Below, one piece after another: positions 27,231-36,508 of a stretch of DNA of 64,000 bases. Origin of the DNA: Paraurantiacibacter namhicola (lineage in GTDB: Bacteria; Pseudomonadota; Alphaproteobacteria; Sphingomonadales; Sphingomonadaceae); assembly GCF_001687545.1 (NCBI RefSeq), contig NZ_CP016545.1, forward strand, positions 744,001 to 808,000. The letters run 5' to 3'. Every line of letters begins with the position of its first letter. Position 1 is the stretch's first letter. The notes under the pieces were generated by a model. The model was not told where the DNA came from. It made no database searches and saw nothing but the letters and a program-made list of their open reading frames with translations. A program made the position numbers and the translations under genes.

Positions 27231-27910
27231 TGGCTTTCCTGCGCTCGCTCACCTTCTATTTCGCTTTCTATATCGGTTCGATCCTGTTCACGGTCGCCGC
27301 GCTGGTGACCCTGCCGCTCTCGCCCCGCCGGTTTCGCCACGTCCCCACAGCCTGGTCCGGCTTCCACCGCTGGTGCGTGCGATATTTGCTGGGCATCCGC
27401 GTGGTGGAAGAGGGCACGCGGCATGACGGACCTGTCCTCTACGCCATCAAGCACGAGGCGTTCTTCGAGGCGATCGACATGCCGCACCTTTTCAGCCACC
27501 CGGCTGGCTTCGCAAAGGAAGAGCTGTTCCGCATCTTCGGCTGGGGCAAGGTCGCGCGGCGTTTTGGCCTGATCCCGGTGGAGCGCGATGCCGGTGCACG
27601 GGCGCTGCGCTTCATGATCCGCGAAGCGAAGGAGCGTTCCGAAGAGGGCCGCCCGCTGGTGATCTTTCCCGAAGGCACCCGCATCCCCCACGGGGAATGC
27701 CCGCCGCTCCGTTCCGGGTTTGCCGGTATCTACAAGATGCTGAAACTGCCGGTCGTGCCGGTGGCGGTGAACAGCGGGCCGCTATACCACCGCCCGATCA
27801 AGCGCTCCGGAACCATCATGATCCGCTTCGGGGAAGTGATCCCGGCCGGATTGCCGCGTGAGGAGATCGAGGCGCGGGTCCATTCGGCCATCAACAGCCT
27901 GAACGACTGA
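27230..27910 (+). CDS. plsC: 1-acyl-sn-glycerol-3-phosphate acyltransferase (PlsC family)
   Basis: This is a 226-residue membrane-associated acyltransferase. An N-terminal hydrophobic segment precedes motif I, KHEAFFEAID, where His is followed by Glu four residues on (the HX4E form common in alphaproteobacteria rather than HX4D). Motif III is IFPEGTR and motif IV VPVAVNSG. It acylates lysophosphatidate to phosphatidate in phospholipid synthesis. It starts one base into the stop of the DUF218 gene and converges with tyrC, whose stop codon abuts its own. Confidence 0.9.
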   Translation: MAFLRSLTFYFAFYIGSILFTVAALVTLPLSPRRFRHVPTAWSGFHRWCVRYLLGIRVVEEGTRHDGPVLYAIKHEAFFEAIDMPHLFSHPAGFAKEELFRIFGWGKVARRFGLIPVERDAGARALRFMIREAKERSEEGRPLVIFPEGTRIPHGECPPLRSGFAGIYKMLKLPVVPVAVNSGPLYHRPIKRSGTIMIRFGEVIPAGLPREEIEARVHSAINSLND

Positions 27911-28819
27911 CTATTCGTGATCGCCGCGCCCGAAATCGGGCCGCGCATCGTCCTGCCCCTGTTCGATGATGGAACGCCGGATGGCGCGCGTGCGGGTGAA
28001 AAGATCGTGCAGGGCATCGCCGTCCCCCCGCCGGATCGCGCGCTGCAGCGCGGTCAGGTCTTCGCTGAAGCGGCCCAGCATCTCCAGCACCGCATCGCGG
28101 TTGGACAGGAAGACATCGCGCCACATGGTCGGGTCGCTGGCCGCAATGCGGGTGAAGTCGCGGAAACCGCCCGCGGAATACTTGATCACCTCGCTGCGGG
28201 TCACTTCCTCCAGGTCCGATGCCGTGCCCACGATGGTATAGGCGATCAGGTGAGGGATGTGGCTGGTAACGGCCAGCACCAGGTCATGATGGGCCGCATC
28301 CATGATGTCGACCGTGCTTCCCAGCGCTTCCCAGAAGCCGCGAAGCTCGGCCAGCCTGGCATGGTCGCAGCCGTCGGGCGGCGTCAGGATGCACCAGCGC
28401 TGGTGGAACAGGCTGGCAAAGCCGGCGTCCGGGCCGCTCTGTTCCGTGCCCGCAACCGGGTGGGCGGGAATGACGGTGTGGCCGGGCAGCACGCGCTCCA
28501 GTTCCTGTGCCACGCCCTGCTTGGAGGATCCGACATCGCTGACGATGGCATGATCCGCCAACCCCGGCTTCATCGCGCTGGCGGCCATTCCCATGGCGCC
28601 TACGGGCACGCACAGGATAACGAGGTCCGCGCCCCGCACGGCATCCACGATATCGTCGCACACCTCGCCGACCAGCGCGCGGTCGCTTGCACGGCTGCGC
28701 ACCTCCGGATCGGCATCGAAGCCGCGGGTCTGCACGCCGGGAAGGTGCTCCGCCACGGCAAGGCCGATGGAGCCGCCCAGCAGGCCCAGCCCGATGATGG
28801 CGACGCTGTCGATGCTCAT
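27911..28819 (-). CDS. tyrC: Prephenate/arogenate dehydrogenase
   Basis: The 302-residue protein has an N-terminal NAD(P)-binding fold ([15 protein letters not shown]), the family motif [15 protein letters not shown] and the helical C-terminal domain ([15 protein letters not shown]). It makes the last redox step toward tyrosine. It overlaps hisC by ATGA, so the hisC aminotransferase and this enzyme probably work together on aromatic amino acids. Prephenate versus arogenate preference cannot be read. Confidence 0.93.
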   Translation of the reverse strand: MSIDSVAIIGLGLLGGSIGLAVAEHLPGVQTRGFDADPEVRSRASDRALVGEVCDDIVDAVRGADLVILCVPVGAMGMAASAMKPGLADHAIVSDVGSSKQGVAQELERVLPGHTVIPAHPVAGTEQSGPDAGFASLFHQRWCILTPPDGCDHARLAELRGFWEALGSTVDIMDAAHHDLVLAVTSHIPHLIAYTIVGTASDLEEVTRSEVIKYSAGGFRDFTRIAASDPTMWRDVFLSNRDAVLEMLGRFSEDLTALQRAIRRGDGDALHDLFTRTRAIRRSIIEQGQDDARPDFGRGDHE

Positions 28820-29919
28820 GCGGCCTGCTCCGCCAGCCGGCGCAGCGTTTCGGCGATGGCGTCCATGTCCTGCGCCGTGCCGATGGTGATGCGCAAGCCA
28901 TGCGGCAGGCCCTGGCCCGGCAGGTGGCGTACGGCATATCCGGCATCGGCCAGGCCATCCAGCGCGGCGGCGGCATCCAGCGCACCTTCGAACAGGACCA
29001 ACACGAAATTGCCTTCGCTCGGCAGCACGCGCAGGCCATGGTTGGACAGGCCTTCCATCACGGCCACGAAACGCGCGCGCTCAGCGGAATTGTGCTCGCG
29101 GCTGGCGCGCACGAAGGCCGGATCGTCCAGCGCTGCCATCGCGGCCAATTGCGCGGTCATGGGAACGTTGAAGGCCCCGCGCAGGCGGTTCAATGCATCG
29201 ACGATGCCGGGCGCACCGGTCGCCCAGCCCACGCGGTCCCCGGCAAGGCCGTAAGCCTTGGAGAAGGTCCGGCTCACGATCACATTTTCATGCGCCTGCG
29301 CCAGGGCCAGCCCGCCATCGTCATCGCCCGGCTCCAGATATTCGGCATAGGCCTGGTCCACCACCAGCAGCACGTCCGGCGCAAGGGCGGCATGCAGCCG
29401 CGCGACTTCGGCGGCGGGCAGGAAGGTGCCGGTTGGATTGTTCGGGTTATCGAGCAGGACCACGCGCGTTCGCTGGGTGACGGCAGCCAGCAGATTGTCG
29501 ACACTCGCCGCGTAATCCGCAGCCTCGGCCATCACGGGCACGGCGCCGACCTTCTGCGCCAGCAGCGGATAAAGCGAGAAAGCGTAGCGCGAGAACAGCA
29601 CCTCGTCCCCCGGCCCGGCATAGGCCTGCACGGCGCAATGCAGCAGCTCGCCCGAGCCGGTGCCGCACACCACGCGCGCGGGATCGAGGCCGTGCACTGC
29701 GGCGATCTTCTCGCGCAGCGCGGCGCTGTCGGGATCGGGATAGCGGTCCGGCGATGGCAATTCGGCGCGGGCGGCGGCGGCCAGCGGGCTGCAGCCCAGC
29801 GGATTTTCGTTGGCCGAAAGTTTCACCAGCTCGCGCCCGCCCGCGCCTTTCGAACGGCCGGGGACGTAAGCATGGATCTGTTCGATCCAGGGCTTCAGGA
29901 CAGGACGGGTGTCGGTCAT
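28816..29919 (-). CDS. hisC: Histidinol-phosphate/aromatic aminotransferase
   Basis: This 367-residue fold-type I PLP enzyme has [10 protein letters not shown] near the N-terminus, [21 protein letters not shown], and the PLP-lysine segment [18 protein letters not shown]. The start was set at the Met giving [11 protein letters not shown], the usual HisC opening; an earlier Met adds 20 unrelated residues. Together with tyrC it probably transaminates histidinol phosphate and also prephenate or phenylpyruvate (family knowledge). Confidence 0.93.
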   Translation of the reverse strand: MTDTRPVLKPWIEQIHAYVPGRSKGAGGRELVKLSANENPLGCSPLAAAARAELPSPDRYPDPDSAALREKIAAVHGLDPARVVCGTGSGELLHCAVQAYAGPGDEVLFSRYAFSLYPLLAQKVGAVPVMAEAADYAASVDNLLAAVTQRTRVVLLDNPNNPTGTFLPAAEVARLHAALAPDVLLVVDQAYAEYLEPGDDDGGLALAQAHENVIVSRTFSKAYGLAGDRVGWATGAPGIVDALNRLRGAFNVPMTAQLAAMAALDDPAFVRASREHNSAERARFVAVMEGLSNHGLRVLPSEGNFVLVLFEGALDAAAALDGLADAGYAVRHLPGQGLPHGLRITIGTAQDMDAIAETLRRLAEQAA

Positions 29920-29944
29920 TGCGGGAACAGGCCATAAAGAAGTG

Positions 29945-30030
29945 CGGTGCTGCGACAAGCTTGAGCCGAGCGAAGACAAGAGATTTTTCTATGTACCGCG
30001 CGCCCTGAGCTTGTCGAAGCACCGTTTTTT
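29945..30030. repeat. Long imperfect inverted repeat with T6 tail before metX
   Basis: The arms at 29945-29968 and 30001-30024 pair over about 24 bases with five mismatches, around a 32-base loop, and are followed by TTTTTT at 30025-30030. The arm core CCTGAGCTTGTCGAAG resembles a dispersed palindromic repeat common in alphaproteobacterial genomes (recollection, not searched). The structure ends 17 bases before the metX start, so it could act as a leader terminator. Confidence 0.7.
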
Positions 30031-30046
30031 GTCTTTGTGGGTGGGG

Positions 30047-31141
30047 ATGAACACTGCGGCCACCAATTCCGTCAACCTGCCAGGTCCGCTGCCGCTCGAC
30101 AGCGGGCGCGAGCTGGCAGGCGTGGAGGTCGCGTATGAGACCTATGGCGCGCTGAATGCGGCTCGCGATAATGCCGTGCTGGTGCACCATGCGCTGACGG
30201 GCGACCAGCACCTGGCCAGCGCCCATCCCGTCACCGGCAAGCCCGGCTGGTGGGAACGCATGGTCGGCCCCGGCAAGCCGATCGACACGGACCGCTTCTT
30301 CGTGATCTGCCCCAATGTCATCGGCAGCTGCATGGGCTCGACCGGCCCGGCCTCGCCGGCTGATGATGGCGCGCCTTACGGCATGCGCTTCCCCGTCATT
30401 ACCATCCGCGACATGGTTCGCGCGCAGGTCGCCCTGCTGGACGTGCTGGGGATCGACCGGCTGCATGCCAGCGTGGGCGGATCGATGGGCGGGATGCAGG
30501 CGCTCAGCCTCGCCGCCAACTGGCCGGGGCGGACGGGGCGCGTCCTCGCCATCGCCACCACGGCGCGGCACTCGGCGCAGAACATCGCGTTCCATGAAGT
30601 CGGACGTCAGGCCATCATGGCCGACCCCGCCTGGCAGGGCGGCAATTATTACGGCTCGGACAGCAAGCCGGAAAAGGGGCTGGCGGTGGCGCGGATGGCG
30701 GCACACATCACTTACCTTTCCGAAGCCGGCCTGACGGACAAGTTCGGGCGCGAATTGCAGGACCGGGACGCGAAGAGCTTTGGCTTCGACGCCGATTTCC
30801 AGGTGGAAAGCTATCTGCGCCACCAGGGCATCAGCTTCACCGACCGTTTCGATGCCAACAGCTATCTCTACATCACGCGCGCGATGGATTACTTCGATTT
30901 GGCCGATGAAGCGGGTGGATCGCTGGCACAGGCCTTTGCCGGGGCCGAAGGGACGCGTTTCTGCCTCGTCAGTTTCGATACGGACTGGCTTTACACAACA
31001 TCCGACATGCGCGCGGTGGTCCATGCGCTGAACGCCGTGGCCGCGCCGGTCAGCTTCGTGGAGCTGAGTGCGCCCTATGGTCATGACAGCTTCCTGCTGG
31101 ACGTCCCGGAGCTTGACCGCGTGGTGGAGGGCTTCCTGTGA
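30047..31141 (+). CDS. metX: Homoserine O-acetyltransferase
   Basis: The 364-residue alpha/beta hydrolase has the nucleophile elbow [10 protein letters not shown], the acid in VSFDTDWLY, and the catalytic His in [15 protein letters not shown] and [14 protein letters not shown] are standard MetX blocks. It acetylates homoserine to start methionine synthesis; some family members use succinyl-CoA. The ATG follows GGTGGGG. It overlaps metW (GTGA at 31138-31141), the conserved metXW pair. A strong hairpin with a T-run lies immediately upstream. Confidence 0.95.
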   Translation: MNTAATNSVNLPGPLPLDSGRELAGVEVAYETYGALNAARDNAVLVHHALTGDQHLASAHPVTGKPGWWERMVGPGKPIDTDRFFVICPNVIGSCMGSTGPASPADDGAPYGMRFPVITIRDMVRAQVALLDVLGIDRLHASVGGSMGGMQALSLAANWPGRTGRVLAIATTARHSAQNIAFHEVGRQAIMADPAWQGGNYYGSDSKPEKGLAVARMAAHITYLSEAGLTDKFGRELQDRDAKSFGFDADFQVESYLRHQGISFTDRFDANSYLYITRAMDYFDLADEAGGSLAQAFAGAEGTRFCLVSFDTDWLYTTSDMRAVVHALNAVAAPVSFVELSAPYGHDSFLLDVPELDRVVEGFL

Positions 31142-31731
31142 GCACGCTGCGCCCCGATCTGGCCAAAATCGCGCGCCACGTGCCGGACGGCGCGCGGGTG
31201 CTGGATGTGGGCTGCGGGCCGGGCGATTTGATGGAGGTCCTGCGCGACAGCAAGGGCTGCGATGCGCGCGGGCTGGAAATCGATCCGGCGCAGGTGGCCG
31301 CTGCCGTGGGCAAGGGGTTGTCCGTGGTGCAGGGCGATGCGGCGCGCGACCTGGCGGACTATCCGGACGGCGCCTTCGACGTCGCCATCCTCAGCCAGAC
31401 TTTGCAGACGGCAGAGCGGCCGGACCTGCTGCTGCAGCAATTGCTGCGCGTCGGGCGGCAGGCTTTCGTCAGCTTCCCGAATTTCGCTTACTGGCGGATG
31501 CGCGCCGCACTGCTGTTCAAGGGCCGCATGCCGGTGACGCGCCACCTGCCCGTCAGCTGGTACGAAACGCAGAATATCCACCACGTCACGGTGGATGACT
31601 TCCGCGAGCTGGTAGCCATGCTCGGCATCAGAATCGACGATGCCTGGTACTTCACCCGAGAGCGCGAGATCGGCGGCGCACAGGCCAATTTCCGCGCCGA
31701 ACACGCGGTATTCCGGCTCAGCGCGAAATAG
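31138..31731 (+). CDS. metW: Methionine biosynthesis protein MetW
   Basis: The 197-residue protein is a class I SAM-methyltransferase fold: [34 protein letters not shown] and [22 protein letters not shown] and [18 protein letters not shown] are characteristic of MetW. It accompanies MetX and is needed for its activity in several proteobacteria (family knowledge). Start codon GTG is inside the metX stop. Confidence 0.95.
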   Translation: MSTLRPDLAKIARHVPDGARVLDVGCGPGDLMEVLRDSKGCDARGLEIDPAQVAAAVGKGLSVVQGDAARDLADYPDGAFDVAILSQTLQTAERPDLLLQQLLRVGRQAFVSFPNFAYWRMRAALLFKGRMPVTRHLPVSWYETQNIHHVTVDDFRELVAMLGIRIDDAWYFTREREIGGAQANFRAEHAVFRLSAK

Positions 31732-31734
31732 GCC

Positions 31735-32568
31735 TCACGCCTTCAGCCGTTCCGCGTGCCAGGCCACGTGGTCGGCGATGAAGGTGCTGACGAAGAAATA
31801 GGAGTGGTCGTAGCCCTCCTGCATGCGGATCGTCGCGTCGATCCCGGCATCGCGGCAGGCGTCGGCAAACAGGTGTGTCTTCAGCTGGCCTTCAAGCCAT
31901 TCGTCCGCCGTGCCCTGGTCCACCAGCACTTCGCCGAGCCGCGCGCCGTCCTCGATCAGGGCCACGCTGTCGTATTCGCGCCAGGCAGTGCGATCCTCGC
32001 CCAGATAGCCGGTCAGCGCCTTGTCGCCCCACGGGCAATTCAGGGGGCTGACGATGGGCGCAAACGCGCTGGTGGAGCGGAAGCGGCCGGGGTTGCGCAG
32101 GGAAACGGTCAGCGCGCCGTGGCCGCCCATGGAGTGGCCGGAGATACCCTGCCGGTCCATGTCGACGGGGAAATGCTCCGCCACCAGCGCGGGCAGCTCC
32201 TCCTCGACATAATCGCGCATCCGGAAATGCTCGGCCCACGGCTCCTGCGTGGCATTGACGTAGAAGCCTGCGCCCTGCCCGAAGTCGTAATCCTCGTGAT
32301 TGGGGACGCCCTCACCGCGGGGCGAGGTGTCTGGGCAGACGAAGATCACACCGTGCTGCGCGCAGGCCTGCTTGTACTCGCATTTGATCATCGCGTTTTC
32401 GTGCGTGCAGGTAAGGCCGGACAGCCACCAGATGACCGGCAGCTTCTCGCCCGGCGCGTGGTCGGGAATATATATCGCAAAGGTCATGGGCGTGCCCGTG
32501 GCCTTGCTGTCGTGCTTCCAGACCTCCTGTTCGCCCCCGTAGCAGCGCGATGTCGAGACGTGTTCCAT
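31735..32568 (-). CDS. fghA: S-formylglutathione hydrolase
   Basis: The 277-residue esterase-D family protein has IWWLSGLTCTHENAM, the nucleophile motif GHSMGGHGAL, WGDKALTGYLG, and the catalytic His in GYDHSYFFVSTF. It hydrolyses S-formylglutathione to formate and glutathione. GAGGA lies 8 bases before the ATG; a longer frame start lacks support. It is the distal gene of the adhC operon and completes the formaldehyde pathway begun by adhC. Confidence 0.95.
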   Translation of the reverse strand: MEHVSTSRCYGGEQEVWKHDSKATGTPMTFAIYIPDHAPGEKLPVIWWLSGLTCTHENAMIKCEYKQACAQHGVIFVCPDTSPRGEGVPNHEDYDFGQGAGFYVNATQEPWAEHFRMRDYVEEELPALVAEHFPVDMDRQGISGHSMGGHGALTVSLRNPGRFRSTSAFAPIVSPLNCPWGDKALTGYLGEDRTAWREYDSVALIEDGARLGEVLVDQGTADEWLEGQLKTHLFADACRDAGIDATIRMQEGYDHSYFFVSTFIADHVAWHAERLKA

Positions 32569-32578
32569 GGGATGATCC

Positions 32579-33307
32579 TCAGGCGTAAATGACGGCAAGG
32601 CCGAGCAGGTTGTGGCCGATGATTGGCAGGACAATGCTGCCGGTTCGCAAACGCATGTCCGCCAGTATGGCTCCGGCAAACAGTGTCACGGCCAGCGTGA
32701 TGGGGCTGAAATCGATCGCCCCCGTTCCGCCCGGCGTGACAGCATGGCCCAGCGCAAAGACGAGCGTGGCCAGCACGCTGCCCCAGACCAACGCGCGCTT
32801 TCCGCCGATCCCGGCGGCGAACAGCCCGGTCAGCAGGCCGCGATAGAGGATCTCCTCCTCCAGCCCCGGCAGCGTCAGATGGTACGCCCAGGCGGCGGGC
32901 ACGGGCATGGTTTCGAACTGCAATCCGCCGAGCACCGCGCCCAGCAAGGCGAGCACCGCAACGCCTGCCAGCGCCATCGGCACGGAGCCGGGCGCCTGCT
33001 TCAGCGTCAGGCCCATGGCCTCGCGCTCCAGCAGCTCGCTCCGGCCAAGCCGGATGGCGAGGGCGACCATGGCGAGCCCCGCGCCCAGCTGTGCCAACCG
33101 GCTGGTCCAGCGCGCATGCACCAGCAGTTCGCCGATATTGTCCGGGAGCGTGGCGTATCCGACGAGGGAGTAGACCGTGTAAGCCGCAATCCCGGCCAGG
33201 ATATAGCCCCAGCGTATCGTGCTCTTCTGCGTGACCGCCAGGCCCAATGCGACCAGCAGCACTGGCGCAAACCAGGCCAGCAGCAGCGCGCTGTTCAGGA
33301 CTTCCAT
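32579..33307 (-). CDS. CPBP (CAAX protease/Abi) family intramembrane metalloprotease
   Basis: This 242-residue polytopic protein has the family's three motifs: EEEILYR (EExxxR), FALGH and PIIGHNLLGL. It is predicted to be an intramembrane glutamic/metallo-type protease with unknown substrate. It sits 10 bases upstream of fghA and 27 bases downstream of the VOC gene, within the formaldehyde operon, which is unexpected for this family. Confidence 0.87.
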   Translation of the reverse strand: MEVLNSALLLAWFAPVLLVALGLAVTQKSTIRWGYILAGIAAYTVYSLVGYATLPDNIGELLVHARWTSRLAQLGAGLAMVALAIRLGRSELLEREAMGLTLKQAPGSVPMALAGVAVLALLGAVLGGLQFETMPVPAAWAYHLTLPGLEEEILYRGLLTGLFAAGIGGKRALVWGSVLATLVFALGHAVTPGGTGAIDFSPITLAVTLFAGAILADMRLRTGSIVLPIIGHNLLGLAVIYA

Positions 33308-33334
33308 TCTATCCGCCCGGTCAGCGTTCTGTCA

Positions 33335-33727
33335 TCAGCCGCGATGCATGCCGCAGATCTTGTGACCGTCCAGGTCGCGGAAATAGCACAGGTGCAGCGT
33401 GCCCAGCGCGCCGCCATCACGCGGACCGGGAGGGTCTTCGATGCTGGTCCCGCCAGCCGCCACGGCGACATCGTGCAACTCCTTCACCTGCTCGGGAGAG
33501 TTGCAGCGCAGGCCGATGGTGGATCCATTGGCGCAGCCGGCCGGATTGCCGTCGATAGGGTTGGTCAGGATCAGGATGGACCCGTCGTGCGGGAAAAGCG
33601 CCCGTGTCTGGCCGGTGGCGTTTTCATGCATCATCGGCTGCCCGGCTCCGAGCACGCCCAGAACCTTTTCGTAGAATGCGACGGACTTTTCGAACTTGTC
33701 CGTGCCGATCATTACGTGACTGAACAT
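33335..33727 (-). CDS. VOC (glyoxalase/bleomycin resistance) family protein
   Basis: The 130-residue protein has the beta-alpha-beta-beta-beta repeats of the vicinal oxygen chelate superfamily: FSHVMIGTDKFEKSVAFYEKV at the N-terminus and FRDLDGHKICGMH at the C-terminus. GAGGAG precedes the ATG. It lies 12 bases after adhC in the operon order and might act on a glutathione adduct, as glyoxalases do, but this is inference from position. It is frequently found next to adhC in proteobacteria (family knowledge). Confidence 0.9.
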   Translation of the reverse strand: MFSHVMIGTDKFEKSVAFYEKVLGVLGAGQPMMHENATGQTRALFPHDGSILILTNPIDGNPAGCANGSTIGLRCNSPEQVKELHDVAVAAGGTSIEDPPGPRDGGALGTLHLCYFRDLDGHKICGMHRG

Positions 33728-33739
33728 GGCTTCATCTCC

Positions 33740-34846
<1,107 letters not shown>

Positions 34847-34967
34847 GGTCGGCATCCTCCTGAGTGGAAGCCGGAGGTGCACTTGCGGGCACTTATGGTC
34901 AACATCAGGCGGCGAGAAGCGTCAGAAATAGGGGCGTAGAGGTGCCCGGTCCGGGCCCGCGCGGCGG

Positions 34968-35864
34968 TTATTTCCCGTTCCCGTTCCCGTTCCCGTTCCC
35001 GTTCCCGGTGCCGCCACCGTTGCCGCCACCGTTGCCGTTGCCGTTGCCGCTACCGTTACCGCCACCGTTGCCGTTGCCGCCACCGTTACCGCCGCCGTTT
35101 CCGCCACCGTTTCCGCCGCCGTTTCCGCCACCGTTTCCGCCGCCGTTACCGCCGCCGTTTCCGCCGCCAGTGCCGCCGCCAGAGCCGCCGCCATTACCGC
35201 CGCCCGAGCCGCTGCCGGACCCGGATCCGTTGCCCTTCGTCGTCGGGCAAGTGTTTACGGCCAGGCTCTGCGTATTGCTGATGTCGTTATTCTGCCGTCC
35301 GCGGACGTTGAAGGCGGCCTCGTGCCGGATCTGCGGCGACAGGTTCAGGACATTGCCGATAAGCGGCTGGTAGAGATACGTCACTTCCACCACCATCACG
35401 GCCGTGCCTGGCGCCGCCAGGATCTTCTTGCCGTTGGGGCCCATGCCCGCAGCTAGCGTCGCATCGTCGCGGCCTTCGTTCTGCAGGGCATATTCCGGGT
35501 TATGCGCGTAATCGCCCCAGCAACGCTGCCAGTTGACCACCTGCCCGGCATTGCTGCCCGTCTTGCCATTGGGTTGCAGCGAGGAGAGCACGATGCGCCC
35601 GTGCGTCTTGAAATCGATGTCCTTGCCGATGACGTCGGCCCCGGCGAAGACTTCGTGGATGTTTGCCTCGTCCACACCGGTCACCACGCGGCCGGAATTG
35701 TCCGCCACGGTCATGGCGATCTGGCTGACGCGCATATGCGACAGCACGTAATTCATCAGCTCCAGGCCGCCCAGGATCAGGAGGAGCAGCACCGGCGCCG
35801 CAAAGGCGAACTCCACCATCGCCAGCCCGCGCTGGTCTTCGATCAGGCGCTTGCGAAAGCTCAT
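34968..35864 (-). CDS. TadE-like pilus-assembly protein with Gly/Asn repeat tail
   Basis: The 298-residue protein opens like a TadE/TadF pseudopilin: DQRGLAMVEFAFAAPVLLLL, with Glu at the +5-like position and a hydrophobic stem. A soluble domain of about 170 residues contains ATLAAGMGPNGKK and VMVVEVTYLYQP. About 85 C-terminal residues are almost pure Gly and Asn with occasional Ser/Thr, in units such as GGGN and GN. ATGA overlap with the preceding gene fixes the start. The tail looks like a flexible surface or adhesive extension; low-complexity length may vary between strains. The other Tad secretion genes are not in the window. Confidence 0.85.
   Translation of the reverse strand: MSFRKRLIEDQRGLAMVEFAFAAPVLLLLILGGLELMNYVLSHMRVSQIAMTVADNSGRVVTGVDEANIHEVFAGADVIGKDIDFKTHGRIVLSSLQPNGKTGSNAGQVVNWQRCWGDYAHNPEYALQNEGRDDATLAAGMGPNGKKILAAPGTAVMVVEVTYLYQPLIGNVLNLSPQIRHEAAFNVRGRQNNDISNTQSLAVNTCPTTKGNGSGSGSGSGGGNGGGSGGGTGGGNGGGNGGGNGGGNGGGNGGGNGGGNGGGNGNGGGNGSGNGNGNGGGNGGGTGNGNGNGNGNGK
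34971..35220. repeat. Coding tandem repeat (TTCCCG)n and CCGCCACCGTT-type units
   Basis: About 250 bases of short tandem units inside the TadE-like gene: first a hexamer run of TTCCCG, then 12- and 18-base blocks built from CCGTTGCCGCCA and variants. All units keep the reading frame, so length change by slippage would lengthen or shorten the Gly/Asn tail without frameshift. Confidence 0.9.
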
Positions 35865-36508
35865 GGGGTCTTCGTCCCGCAAACCGTCGGCGGCGTCTTT
35901 TGCGTGTCCCAGGGCTGGTTGCGGATCGCAGTATCGGCCTTGAGATGGTACTTCTCCGACCCGCCGACGAAGTGATGCAGCGGCACCAACCGGTCCATCG
36001 TCAGCGTCGCCTGGTACTGCACCACGTCATTTGCGCCGCCGATGCCGGTGCGCCCGGTATCCTGGTCATGGACCCCGTCCTCGTCGAGGTCGGAAAAGCA
36101 GTCACCGTCCGTCTCGTCATAGACGCCGTCGCCGTCTTCATCCTTCACCAGCTTTTCCGGGTTCCCGATGCCGGCGAAATCGTAATAATTGCTCTGCGTG
36201 ACGGTAATCGTGGCGCCGGGCGCGATGGGCAGGATCTGCCCCTTCACAAGGTTCGCGACCCTCTCCTCCACCGTACCGCTTGTGCCCGACAGTGCGGGAT
36301 TTTCCACCGCCGCCTGCCGCGCCGCATCGGTCAGCGCGCCCTGCATGACGGACCTGACATAGCTCTGGTGCGCAAGGTCGAACCCGCCGATCAGGATCAG
36401 CATCAGCGGCATCGCGATCAGCGCGAACTCGACGATCGTCGCCCCGGCGCAATCGCCAGCCAGGCGGGCAATATTGCGCCGAAAAGGAAGCTTTGCCTTC
36501 AACATCAT
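35861..36508 (-). CDS. TadE-like protein with Asp-rich calcium-binding-like repeats
   Basis: The 215-residue protein has a basic N-terminus, then GATIVEFALIAMPLMLILIG, the TadE pseudopilin-like stem. Residues 123-150 contain DEDGDGVYDETDGD and DLDEDGVHDQD, an Asp/Gly pattern like thrombospondin type-3 or dockerin-like calcium loops, not usual in TadE. The start shares one base with the stop of the vWA gene, and its stop overlaps the next gene by ATGA, so three genes form one transcription and translation unit. Probably an exported pilus-associated or surface protein. Confidence 0.83.
   Translation of the reverse strand: MMLKAKLPFRRNIARLAGDCAGATIVEFALIAMPLMLILIGGFDLAHQSYVRSVMQGALTDAARQAAVENPALSGTSGTVEERVANLVKGQILPIAPGATITVTQSNYYDFAGIGNPEKLVKDEDGDGVYDETDGDCFSDLDEDGVHDQDTGRTGIGGANDVVQYQATLTMDRLVPLHHFVGGSEKYHLKADTAIRNQPWDTQKTPPTVCGTKTP

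Noticed and set aside
29945-30030. SAM-sensing riboswitch upstream of metX
   Set aside because: The leader is dominated by one long palindrome; I cannot match the conserved cores of SAM-II, SAM-V or SAM/SAH classes.
34971-35220. CRISPR-like array suggested by regular repeats
   Set aside because: Units are 6-18 bases, have no unique spacers, and all keep the reading frame of the TadE-like protein.
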